Positions 43,345 through 51,134 of a stretch of 64,000 nucleotides of DNA are shown piece after piece. This stretch comes from Streptomyces sp. TLI_146 (GTDB lineage: Bacteria > Actinomycetota > Actinomycetes > Streptomycetales > Streptomycetaceae): assembly GCF_002846415.1 (NCBI RefSeq), contig NZ_PJMX01000001.1, positions 992,001 through 1,056,000 on the forward strand. The letters run 5' to 3'. The notes beneath the pieces are model-generated. The model was not told the DNA's origin, did no database searches, and saw only the letters and a program-made list of their open reading frames with translations. The number at the start of each line of letters is the position of its first letter. Positions within the stretch are counted from its first letter, which is position 1. Position numbers and translations under genes: made by a program.

Positions 43345-43518
43345 ATGGCCGAGCACGACAGGGATCGCACCGAGGCCCTGCGCCGGATGGTCCAGGCGCT
43401 GCGGCCCGGCAGCCGGCTGCTCCTGGAGGACGCCGACACCACCTTGCAACCACTGCTGTGCCCGGACGAGTCGGGGCCCGAACAGCGGCGCGCCTCCGCT
43501 TGGGGACGCCGCCCGTAG
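43345..43518 (+). pseudogene. fragment of a SAM-dependent methyltransferase
   Basis: 58 codons. After a polar start it reads LRRMVQALRPGSRLLLEDAD, QPLLCPDESGPEQRRA, then a stop. ALRPG-G/S-R-L-L-x-ED-D is the post-motif region of class I methyltransferases whose SAM-binding and C-terminal parts are missing here. No ribosome site is visible. Read as a gene remnant left of the acetyltransferase gene. Confidence 0.55.
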
Positions 43519-43537
43519 CGGCGATCCGGAGCGGTGG

Positions 43538-43981
43538 CTACGCGGACACGTGGCGCACCATGAACACGTCGACCGGATCCTCGCTCTCGGCCACGAACCC
43601 GTGCCGCTCGTACAACCGCCGGGCCGCGCTGCCCCGCAACACGTTCAAACGCACCGGGAATCCGCCGCGGTCGCACCGCTCCAGCAGTTCGCGCAGCACG
43701 CCCGAGCCGATGCCGGTGCCCTGGAGGTGCGGGGCCAGGTAGAAGTGCTCCAGCCAGTGGCCGTCCTCGGCCGGTCGCAGCGCCACACAGCCGGCGAACG
43801 TATCGGCCACCTCGATCACCCAGGTGTGGGCCGGGTCGAAGCGGTCCCGCAGCCGCTGCCGCACCCGGTGCTCGTCGTACCGGCCGAGCCGTTCCAGGTC
43901 CGGTCGCATCACGACCGCCCGCAGCTCGACCGCGGCCTCGACGTCTGCCGGCGAGGCCGCCCGTATGTTCCAGTCCGCCAT
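43538..43981 (-). CDS. GNAT acetyltransferase
   Basis: 147 residues. Family features: IRAASPADVEAAVELRAVVM at the N-terminus, HWLEHFYLAPHLQGTGIGSGVLRELL with the acetyl-CoA loop QGTGIG, and NVLRGSAARRLYERHGFVAESED near the C-terminus. ATG 43981 fits. It follows the FAD monooxygenase gene at 62 bases on the same strand and may share its TetR-controlled transcript. Confidence 0.88.
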   Translation of the reverse strand: MADWNIRAASPADVEAAVELRAVVMRPDLERLGRYDEHRVRQRLRDRFDPAHTWVIEVADTFAGCVALRPAEDGHWLEHFYLAPHLQGTGIGSGVLRELLERCDRGGFPVRLNVLRGSAARRLYERHGFVAESEDPVDVFMVRHVSA

Positions 43982-44043
43982 GATCGCCACGCTACCGCCA
44001 CGGGGTTGCACCGTCGTCGGGGCGGTCAGGAGGCCGTCGGCTC

Positions 44044-45591
44044 TCAGGCCGTGAACCAGCGCTCGATTGCCGACCGCAGGGCGGCCAGCTCGACCGGGTC
44101 CGGGGCGGGCGAGCCGCAGGCCCAGGCCACATAGCCGTCGGGGCGGATCAGCAGGCCGGTGAGGTCGGCCGGGCCGCCGTGCGCGAGGACGAGGTCGACG
44201 GGCGCGTCCTGGCCCTTCGGCAATACGGCTGCCAGCGACTGCCCCTCGGTGAGATCCACCAGCAACGGCCGGGCGCTGCGCGCCAGTTCGGCGATCCGGA
44301 CCTTCTCCGTCCCGGTGATCAGCTCCAGCTCCGGTGCGAAGTAGCCGACCGCGGGATGGGGGTCGGTGACGCCCATGTCGTAGCGCACGTCCGTGCCCGC
44401 GGTGAGGTCGGCGAGGTGCTGGACGACTTCCTTACGGGTGAGCAGCTCGGTGAAGAGTTCGCGCAGGGCGGTGATGTCGCTCCCCGGTGCGGTGAGTGCG
44501 GACTGCGCCTCGGCGTTGAGCACCATGCGCCGGGCCGCCTGGCGGCGCTCGCTGTCGTAACTGTCGAGCAGGCCGGGCGGGGCGGCGCCCCGGAGCTCGG
44601 CGGCGAGCTTCCAGCCGAGGTTGGCGGCGTCCTGCAGACCGAGGTTCAGCCCGGGGCCGCCGCCGGCGGTGTAGACGTGGGCGGCGTCGCCGACCAGGAG
44701 GATCCGACGGTCGCGGAACCGGTCGGCGACACGGGTGTTGCCGCCGTCGAGGCGCCGCAGCACATGTGGGCCCGTGCCGTCCGGCGCACCCAGTGGCAGG
44801 TCGACGCCCAGGACCCGGCGGATGCTCGCCTCCATCTCGGCCAGGGTCATCGGCTCGTCCGTCGCGGGCTGGTCCCACTCGGTGGTGCTGACCAGCGGCG
44901 GATGGCCGGGGAACGGCGCGTAGGTGAAGCCGCCGCGGTCGGTGCGGTGGGGCAGGAAGGGCAGGGCCGGACCATGGCCGGGAATCGTGAGGGCGCCGTT
45001 GACGGGGTCGATCCAGTCGGCCGGGACGGTGGCGTGGGCGGTGCGGTTGGTGCGGCGGTCGTAGCTGACGCCGGGGAACCCGATCCCCGAGAGTTTGCGG
45101 ACCACGCTGTGCGCGCCGTCCGCCCCGACCACGTAACGCGCCCGCAGCCGCTGATCGCCGTCGGGGCCGGTGACGTCGAGGGTGACGGCGTCGTCGTCCT
45201 GGGCGACGGCGCCGACCCGGTGTCCGCGCCGGACGTCGACGCCGAGTGCGCGGGCGCGCTCCTCCAGGACCTCGACGATGCGGTGCTGCGGAACGGCCAG
45301 CCCGAAGACCGGACTGGCGTCCAGCAGGGCGAGGTTGAGGCCCATGGCCGCGAACATGAAGTACGCGGAGTTCGGCCGCGGGGGCTCGGGGCTGCCGCTG
45401 AGCGGTTCGTACAGGCCCCGGTGGTCGGCCAGGCGCACCACCTGCCCGAGCAGGCCGTTGGCCTTAGGTTCGGTGCTGGGCCGCGGAAGTTGCTCCAGTA
45501 CGGTCGGCCGGATGCCGGCCAGAGCGAGCTCGCAGGCCAGCATCAGCCCGTTCGGGCCGCCTCCCACGATGATCACGTCGTCGACTGTCAC
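44044..45591 (-). CDS. FAD-dependent aromatic monooxygenase (FAD_binding_3)
   Basis: About 515 residues. N-terminal FAD-binding GxGxxG segment VIIVGGGPNGLMLACELALAG, the DG motif VVGADGAHSVVRKL and the second FAD motif ILLVGDAAHVYTAGGGPGLNLGLQDAANLGWKL, then a thioredoxin-like C-terminal end. This is a TetX/aromatic-polyketide hydroxylase type enzyme that uses NADPH and oxygen. GTG 45591 is preferred (GAGGAGG seven bases upstream). It follows a TetR gene on the same strand. The substrate could be an antibiotic or aromatic compound. Confidence 0.9.
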   Translation of the reverse strand: MTVDDVIIVGGGPNGLMLACELALAGIRPTVLEQLPRPSTEPKANGLLGQVVRLADHRGLYEPLSGSPEPPRPNSAYFMFAAMGLNLALLDASPVFGLAVPQHRIVEVLEERARALGVDVRRGHRVGAVAQDDDAVTLDVTGPDGDQRLRARYVVGADGAHSVVRKLSGIGFPGVSYDRRTNRTAHATVPADWIDPVNGALTIPGHGPALPFLPHRTDRGGFTYAPFPGHPPLVSTTEWDQPATDEPMTLAEMEASIRRVLGVDLPLGAPDGTGPHVLRRLDGGNTRVADRFRDRRILLVGDAAHVYTAGGGPGLNLGLQDAANLGWKLAAELRGAAPPGLLDSYDSERRQAARRMVLNAEAQSALTAPGSDITALRELFTELLTRKEVVQHLADLTAGTDVRYDMGVTDPHPAVGYFAPELELITGTEKVRIAELARSARPLLVDLTEGQSLAAVLPKGQDAPVDLVLAHGGPADLTGLLIRPDGYVAWACGSPAPDPVELAALRSAIERWFTA

Positions 45592-45667
45592 GATCACGCC
45601 TCCTCGGGCGGCGAGCGGGAACAGGAAAGGGGTACACCCACGCCGAAGGCGTGGCCGCCGCTCCTCG

Positions 45668-46300
45668 TCAGGGGACGGGCAGACCGGCGGCGAGCTGCTC
45701 GAAGACCTGTGTCAGGGCCGCGCCGAGCGGCACGGCCTCCTCGGCGCGCAGACTGTGCTCGACGGCCACCGCGCTGCCGGCGGCGACCACCGCCGCGACC
45801 AGCTTCGGGTACACCTCGCGTTCGGCGTCGCTTCCGGTGCGCCGTGCGACGGCCTCGGCCAGTTCCTGCTGGGCGGCGGCGTTGGCCTTGACGATCTCCC
45901 CGGCCAGCGCGGGTTCGGCCAGCATCAGCCGCACGCCCTCGCGCCACCGCTCGTCCTGCGGCGCGGAGTTGCCCTGCGGTGCGAACTGCCCCAGGACGGC
46001 GTGGCGCAGCGAGTCCCAGAGCGGTTCGCCGGGCGGGCGGGTGAGCAGGTCGCCGGCGACGCGGTGCATCCGTTCCAGGTGACTGGCGGCGATCGCCTCG
46101 GCCTTGCCGGCGAAGTAGTTGCGGAAGGTGCGGACGGAGACGTTGGCCTCGGCGGCGATCTGATCCATCGTCACATTCGCCCAGCCGTGCAGGACGCACA
46201 GCCGGATCGCCGCCTGGCTCAGCGCGACCCGGGTCTCGCGCTTCTTGCGCTCGCGGAGTCCAGGCCGGTCGGCCGGGCGGGCCTCGTCTGCGGGTGTCAT
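45668..46300 (-). CDS. TetR-family transcriptional regulator
   Basis: 210 residues. HTH: RKKRETRVALSQAAIRLCVLHGWANVTMDQIAAEANVSVRTFRNYFAGKAEAI is the standard TetR domain (TFRNYF variant). The C-terminal ligand domain contains ALTQVFEQLAAGLPVP. ATG 46300. It lies 76 bases upstream of the FAD monooxygenase gene and probably controls its own operon through the repeats at 46313-46337. Confidence 0.92.
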   Translation of the reverse strand: MTPADEARPADRPGLRERKKRETRVALSQAAIRLCVLHGWANVTMDQIAAEANVSVRTFRNYFAGKAEAIAASHLERMHRVAGDLLTRPPGEPLWDSLRHAVLGQFAPQGNSAPQDERWREGVRLMLAEPALAGEIVKANAAAQQELAEAVARRTGSDAEREVYPKLVAAVVAAGSAVAVEHSLRAEEAVPLGAALTQVFEQLAAGLPVP

Positions 46301-46618
46301 GGGAGGACCGTACGGCAAATCTTGCCGCCACGGCAAGTTTTCCAGAATGGCAATTATTTTTCGGAGGCCTCCCCGCTCGGCGACCTCACGGAGATGCGAT
46401 GCGGCCGTGGGCGGCGCACGATGAAGAGGACGTCTGACCACGAGCGTGGAACGAGCTCGACAGGCAGCCCGGCAGGGCGTCGGGCGGGGGCGGGGCCGAC
46501 TGTCCGGGCGGGTGCACGGACGTCCTCCTTTCAGATCGTGAACGGCTGCGGCGCGGGAATTCCGGCGCGCCCCGAGGGCCGACCGCACGCGTCCAAGTGC
46601 GAGGAAATGGGGAGAATC
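46301..46618. other. divergent promoter region, TetR and secreted protein
   Basis: 318 bases. The left end holds TetR operator half-sites; an AT-rich tract (46346-46360) probably marks promoters. The remainder up to the ribosome site of the secreted protein has no recognisable gene. Confidence 0.55.
46313..46337. promoter_or_regulatory. TetR operator with three half-sites
   Basis: CGGCAA (46313-46318), TTGCCG (46322-46327), CGGCAAG (46331-46337): alternating half-sites at constant 3-bp gaps, the last two forming a perfect 7-3-7 dyad. Lies 13 bases upstream of the TetR start codon. Confidence 0.65.
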
Positions 46619-47527
46619 ATGAGGAAGTCCCTGGTGGCCGCGCTTGCCACTGCCACGTCCGCGACGGCCGCCCTGCTGGCCGGGCCCGCCATCCCCGCGA
46701 ACGCCGCCACGTCGTACTGCAACAGCACCACACCGAGCAGCTCGATCCTGTTCTACCGGGCCGACAACGGCGAGGCCGGCACCGGCACCCTCTCCGGCGG
46801 CCACTGGCGATACAGAGGCGGTTTCAGCCTGCCGACCGGCTACACCCACGCGGCGGCGAGCCGCGACTCGCTGGTGCTGTACAACGCGGACACCGGAGCC
46901 GGGGAGGTCGGCACCTTCAAGAACGGCACCTACTCCCGCACCCAGACCTACGACGACTTCTCGACGGGCTGGACCTTCGTCGAGGCGTCCGGCGACTCCG
47001 TGCTGTTCTACAACGGGGACACCGGCGACGGCGTCACCGGCACCCTCAAGAACGGCAGGTACCAGGAGGTGCGCACGTACGACAACTTCAGTACGGGCTG
47101 GGGCACCATGGCCAGTTCCTGCGACACCCTGATCTCCGCGGCCCGGCACGGCTCCGGCGACTTCCCGTGGAGCAACGTCGGTTACGGGACCCTCAAGAAC
47201 GGCGTCTACTCGGACAAGGGCGCCATCCCGAGGGACGACTTCCTGGGTGAGCTGACCGCGACCAAGGACTCCGTGCTGGCCTTGTCGAAGAGCGGCGGCG
47301 AGCTCCAGTTCCGGGTGAGCAACGCGACCAACGGCACGGGCATCAACTTCCGTGAGATCGGCACGTCGGGTATCTGGGACACCGTCGGCCGGACCTCGGA
47401 CAGCCTGTTCTTCTACAAGACCGACGGGACGGCCTGGATCTCGACGCTCTCCGGCGGCCACTACCGAAACGTCGGCGCGCTCCCCCACGTCTCCTCGGGC
47501 TGGTCCCTCATCGTGGGCGGTGTGTGA
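46619..47527 (+). CDS. secreted protein with tachylectin-like repeats
   Basis: 302 residues. Signal peptide (LVAALATATSATAALLAGP, cleavage near ANAATSY). The mature part is built of about six repeats of about 45 residues, each with a core like DSVLFYNGDTGDGVTGTLKNG, Y-x-x-x-x-T-Y-x-x-F-S-T-G-W. This is consistent with a beta-propeller of the tachylectin type that binds sugars or surfaces. GGGGAGA stands six bases before ATG. No enzyme motif. Divergent from the TetR gene. Confidence 0.82.
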   Translation: MRKSLVAALATATSATAALLAGPAIPANAATSYCNSTTPSSSILFYRADNGEAGTGTLSGGHWRYRGGFSLPTGYTHAAASRDSLVLYNADTGAGEVGTFKNGTYSRTQTYDDFSTGWTFVEASGDSVLFYNGDTGDGVTGTLKNGRYQEVRTYDNFSTGWGTMASSCDTLISAARHGSGDFPWSNVGYGTLKNGVYSDKGAIPRDDFLGELTATKDSVLALSKSGGELQFRVSNATNGTGINFREIGTSGIWDTVGRTSDSLFFYKTDGTAWISTLSGGHYRNVGALPHVSSGWSLIVGGV

Positions 47528-47546
47528 CCACCGTCTGAACGCCTGC

Positions 47547-47572
47547 CCCTGCCGCGGTGTGCCGCGGCAGGG
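47547..47572 (+). terminator. terminator of the secreted repeat protein gene
   Basis: Perfect 11-bp stem CCCTGCCGCGG/CCGCGGCAGGG (47547-47557 with 47562-47572) with a TGTG loop, followed by TTTGTCC. Confidence 0.75.
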
Positions 47573-47598
47573 TTTGTCCGTCCGGAGGAAACGAAAAA

Positions 47599-47625
47599 GG
47601 CAAGGAGGTATATCCGCTCCTTGCC
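47599..47625. promoter_or_regulatory. inverted repeat upstream of the RAE
   Basis: GGCAAGGAG (47599-47607) pairs with CTCCTTGCC (47617-47625) around 9 nt. It lies between the previous gene's terminator and the RAE, and could be a second terminator or an element of the helR promoter region. Confidence 0.4.
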
Positions 47626-47648
47626 ACTCTCAACTTATAGCGCACCGG

Positions 47649-47668
47649 GGGGCTTGCCGCAAGGCCCC
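47649..47668 (+). promoter_or_regulatory. rifamycin-associated element (RAE)
   Basis: GGGGCTTGCCGCAAGGCCCC, which matches the known RAE pattern (GGGGCTTGCGGCAAGGCCCC as I recall it) at 19 of 20 positions. RAE elements stand upstream of rifamycin-inducible genes (rph, rox, helR and others) in actinomycetes. Here it sits 60 bases before the HelR start codon. Confidence 0.85.
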
Positions 47669-47728
47669 GGGGGTGGGGCAGAATCGCCGACCTCAGTCAG
47701 AAGCCGCAGTACAAGGGGGATTCAGGAA

Positions 47729-49918
47729 GTGCGTGTTCTGTCGTCGGTCCCATCGGTTCACAGGTCTGCGTTCGACCTTCCCGAGCGCCTTTCCCACAAG
47801 GCCGACCCGGCGTTGATCGACGGTGACGAGCGGCACTTCGCGGCGATCGCGGAGAGCCTGGAGCGGTCGACCGCCGAACTGTCCGAGCGTCTGGAGGCCG
47901 CGCGCCGGGCACCCGGCGGCATCGGCCGGGAGGCGATGGACCGGGACACCGAGATCCACCGGCTGACCGGCCGCCTGCGCACCCTGCGCCGCTTCGGCCT
48001 GGACCTGTGCCTGGGGCACTTCGTCCCCGCGGACGACGCCGAGCCCGTGTACATCGGGCGTCTCGGTCTCACCGACAGCACCGGCCACCGGCTGCTCGTC
48101 GACTGGCGCTCCCCCGCGGCCGAGCCGTTCTTCGCGGCCACCCACGCCAACCCGATGGGCCTGACGAGCCGCCGCAGGTACCGCTGGGCCCAAGGCCGGA
48201 TCAACGACTACTGGGACGAGGTGTTCACGGCCGAGGGGCTGGAGGGGCGCGCCGCACTCGACGACCAGTCCGCGTTCATCGCCAGCCTGGGCGGCAACCG
48301 CTCGGCCCGGATGCGCGACGTGCTGTCCACCATCCAGTCCGACCAGGACGCCATCATCCGCGCGGGTTCCCGTGGCGCGCTCGTCGTCGACGGCGGTCCG
48401 GGTACGGGCAAGACGGTCGTCGCCCTGCACCGCGCCGCCCATCTGCTCTACTCGGACCCGCGCCTGGGTCACCGCCGGGGCGGTGTGCTGTTCGTCGGCC
48501 CGCACCGGCCCTACCTGGACTACGTCGCCGACGTCCTGCCCAGCCTCGGCGAAGAGGGCGTACAGACCTGCCTCGTACGGGACATGGTCACCGAGGGAGC
48601 CACGGCGGTGGCCGAGACCGACCCGGAGGCGGCCCGGCTGAAGTCGTCCGCGGAGATGGTGAAGGCGATCGAGCCGGCCGTGGGCCTCTACGAGGAGCCG
48701 CCCACCAAGGGCATGACGGTCTCGACCCACTGGTCCGACGTCTGGCTGAGCGCCGACGACTGGGCGGCGGCGTTCGCGGCCGTGGAGCCCGGCACTCCGC
48801 ACAACGAGGCGCGCGACCAGATCCGCGAGGAGCTGCTCACGATCCTGATGGACAAGCACGCGGACGAGTACGAGGACGACGACGAGGTGTCGCCCCAGCT
48901 GCTGCGGAGGTCGCTGCTGCAGAACCGGGAGCTGATCGGGACCCTGAACCGGGCGTGGCCGATGCTGGAGGCGACCGACCTCGTCGGCGACCTGTGGACG
49001 GTGCCCGCGTATCTGCGCAAGTGCGCTCCGTGGCTGAGCGCCGACGACGTACGCACGCTCCAGCGCGCGGAGGCACAGGCCTGGACGGTGTCCGACCTGC
49101 CGCTCCTGGACGCGGCACGGCAGCGGCTCGGCGACGCGGAGGCGTCCGTGCGCAGGCGTCGCCACGAGGCCGCCGCCGAGGCCGAACGCGCGCGGCGGGC
49201 CGACGTCATGGACAGCCTGCTGCAGAACGTCGAGCTCGACGAGAGCGAAGGCGCGCTCGGCATGCTGCACGGGCGGGACCTGCAGGACACCCTGATCGAC
49301 GAGAGCGCGCTGCCCACCGCCGAACCGGACCTGCTCGCCGGTCCGTTCGCCCACATCATCGTGGACGAGGCGCAGGAGCTGACCGACGCCGAGTGGCAGA
49401 TGCTGCTGCTGCGCTGCCCGTCGCGGAGCTTCACCATCGTGGGCGACCGCGCCCAGGCCCGGCACGGGTTCACCGAGTCGTGGCGGGAGCGGCTGGAGCG
49501 GATCGGCCTCGACCGCATCGAGGTGGCCTCCCTGAGCGTCAATTACCGCACGCCCGAGGAGGTCATGGCGGAAGCCGCGCCGGTCATCCGGGCCGTGCTC
49601 CCGGACGCCAACGTGCCGACCTCGATCCGCAGCAGCGGTATCCCCGTGGTCCACGGACCGGTCGCGGAGCTGGAGGGGATCCTCGACGACTGGCTCGCGG
49701 CGCATGACGAGGGGGTGGCCTGTGTCATCGGTGATCCCCGGTTCCGGGAGAGGCCGCGTGTGCGGTCGCTCACGCCGACGCTGTCGAAGGGCCTTGAGTT
49801 CGACCTGGTCGTTCTCGTCGACCCGGATACGTACGGCGACGGCATCGAAGGAGCTGTCGACCGGTATGTCGCGATGACCCGCGCGACCCAGCGACTGGTC
49901 ATCCTCACCAGTGCCTGA
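47729..49918 (+). CDS. helR: HelR, RNA polymerase recycling motor ATPase (rifamycin resistance)
   Basis: About 729 residues, UvrD/HelD-like superfamily 1. N-terminal helical region (about 30-65) that in HelD/HelR enters the RNA polymerase secondary channel, then P-loop DGGPGTGKTVVALHRAAHLLY (about 221-241), Walker B IIVDEAQELTDAEWQMLLL, and the C-terminal motifs LSKGLEFDLVVLVD and AMTRATQRLVIL. HelR evicts rifamycin from RNA polymerase and confers resistance. The upstream RAE supports this identity over plain HelD. GTG 47729 is a plausible start; ribosome spacing is not ideal. Confidence 0.88.
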   Translation: MRVLSSVPSVHRSAFDLPERLSHKADPALIDGDERHFAAIAESLERSTAELSERLEAARRAPGGIGREAMDRDTEIHRLTGRLRTLRRFGLDLCLGHFVPADDAEPVYIGRLGLTDSTGHRLLVDWRSPAAEPFFAATHANPMGLTSRRRYRWAQGRINDYWDEVFTAEGLEGRAALDDQSAFIASLGGNRSARMRDVLSTIQSDQDAIIRAGSRGALVVDGGPGTGKTVVALHRAAHLLYSDPRLGHRRGGVLFVGPHRPYLDYVADVLPSLGEEGVQTCLVRDMVTEGATAVAETDPEAARLKSSAEMVKAIEPAVGLYEEPPTKGMTVSTHWSDVWLSADDWAAAFAAVEPGTPHNEARDQIREELLTILMDKHADEYEDDDEVSPQLLRRSLLQNRELIGTLNRAWPMLEATDLVGDLWTVPAYLRKCAPWLSADDVRTLQRAEAQAWTVSDLPLLDAARQRLGDAEASVRRRRHEAAAEAERARRADVMDSLLQNVELDESEGALGMLHGRDLQDTLIDESALPTAEPDLLAGPFAHIIVDEAQELTDAEWQMLLLRCPSRSFTIVGDRAQARHGFTESWRERLERIGLDRIEVASLSVNYRTPEEVMAEAAPVIRAVLPDANVPTSIRSSGIPVVHGPVAELEGILDDWLAAHDEGVACVIGDPRFRERPRVRSLTPTLSKGLEFDLVVLVDPDTYGDGIEGAVDRYVAMTRATQRLVILTSA

Positions 49919-49926
49919 CGCCAGCG

Positions 49927-49959
49927 GCCCCCGCCACACGTGAGGCGTGTGGCGGGGGC
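49927..49959 (+). terminator. strong terminator after helR
   Basis: Perfect 14-bp GC-rich stem (49927-49940 with 49946-49959), 5-nt loop, starting 9 bases after the stop codon. Confidence 0.8.
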
Positions 49960-50030
49960 GGCCGGTGGTGTGAGCGCGCCCACACGAAAACCTGTCGCTT
50001 CGCCCGCGCCGCGTCGTCGACCATGTCGGC

Positions 50031-50996
50031 ATGACCATCAGCGCACCGTCCGCCACCGGAGTCCGTACCGAATGGGACCAGGTTCCCGAGCACGTCAGGC
50101 GCGGGCTGGAGGCGCGGCTGGGCGCACCGGTCGTCGAAGCGGTGACCCAGCACGGCGGTTTCTCTCCCGGGGTGGCCGCGCGTGTGCGGTTGGCGGATGG
50201 GAGGCGTGCGTTCGTGAAGGCGGTGAGCGCCGAGGCCAACCCCGCCAGCCCGGTGCTCCACCGGGCCGAGGCCCGTGTCTCCGCCGCCCTGCCGCCCGAA
50301 GTCCCCGCACCGCGGTTGCTGGCCGGCCACGACGACGCGACCTGGGTGGCCCTGGCCTTCGAGGACGTCGACGGACGGCAGCCCCAGGTGCCGTGGCGGC
50401 CGGACGAGTTGGCGCGGGTCCTGCGCGCGGTGGGCGACCTCGCGCACACCCTCACCCCCGCACCCCTCGACGTACCGACCGTCGTGGAGAGCGAGGCCGA
50501 GTCGTTCCGGGGGTGGGAGGAGCTCCTCGACGGCGACGAAAGCACACGGGACCGCCTCGATCCCTGGGTGCGGCGCAACCTGGCCGCTCTCGCCGACCTC
50601 GCCGCGCCCTGGGGCGAGTTCGCCTCGGGCGACACCCTCGCCCACGGCGACCTGCGCGCCGACAACCTCTTGCTGACCGCCGACGGCCGTGTCGTCTTCG
50701 TCGACTGGCCGCACGCGGTACGGGCAGCGCCCTGGTTCGACCTGCTCCTGATGCTGCCCTGCGTGCGTGCACAAGGAGGCCCCGACCCCGACGAGGTGTT
50801 CACCGCGCACCCGGTGGGCCGGGACGCCGAGCCCGAAGGGGTGACCGCCACCCTCGCCGCGCTGGCCGGCTATTTCGTACGCCAGTCGCTGCGGAGCGCG
50901 CCGCCCGGGCTGCCGACCGTACGTGCCTTCCAGGCCGCGCAGGGGGCCGCCGCGATCGAGTGGCTCAGGACCCGCCTGGGCTCGCGGCTCCCCTAG
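50031..50996 (+). CDS. aminoglycoside phosphotransferase (APH)-fold kinase
   Basis: 321 residues. ATP-binding features GGFSPGVAARVRLADGRRAFVKAV (Lys), the catalytic loop AHGDLRADNLLL (Brenner motif HGDxxxxN) and the metal-binding DWP in VVFVDWPHAVR. It belongs to the broad APH/choline kinase family; the substrate (antibiotic, sugar or another small molecule) is not shown by the sequence. It begins soon after the helR terminator with its own promoter presumably. Confidence 0.85.
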   Translation: MTISAPSATGVRTEWDQVPEHVRRGLEARLGAPVVEAVTQHGGFSPGVAARVRLADGRRAFVKAVSAEANPASPVLHRAEARVSAALPPEVPAPRLLAGHDDATWVALAFEDVDGRQPQVPWRPDELARVLRAVGDLAHTLTPAPLDVPTVVESEAESFRGWEELLDGDESTRDRLDPWVRRNLAALADLAAPWGEFASGDTLAHGDLRADNLLLTADGRVVFVDWPHAVRAAPWFDLLLMLPCVRAQGGPDPDEVFTAHPVGRDAEPEGVTATLAALAGYFVRQSLRSAPPGLPTVRAFQAAQGAAAIEWLRTRLGSRLP

Positions 50997-51134
50997 CGGC
51001 GACGCCGACCGGATCTCACGCGGCACTCAAGCGAAATGCCACGTGCCGGACGTAGGCTGGAGCGCCGCTGCTGGATCATACGTACATTCCATGCACTCTT
51101 GTTCACACGAGAGTTGAGAGAGGGGACCTCACCG

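Noticed and set aside
44044..45591. Rifampicin monooxygenase (Rox) near helR
   Set aside because: The family is right but no RAE is present upstream, and it has its own TetR with different operators; generic aromatic hydroxylase is the safer call.
47693..50851. Very long minus-strand open frame opposite helR and the APH gene
   Set aside because: It is a mirror of real plus-strand genes in very high-GC DNA; its translation is low-complexity with no domains and no ribosome site.
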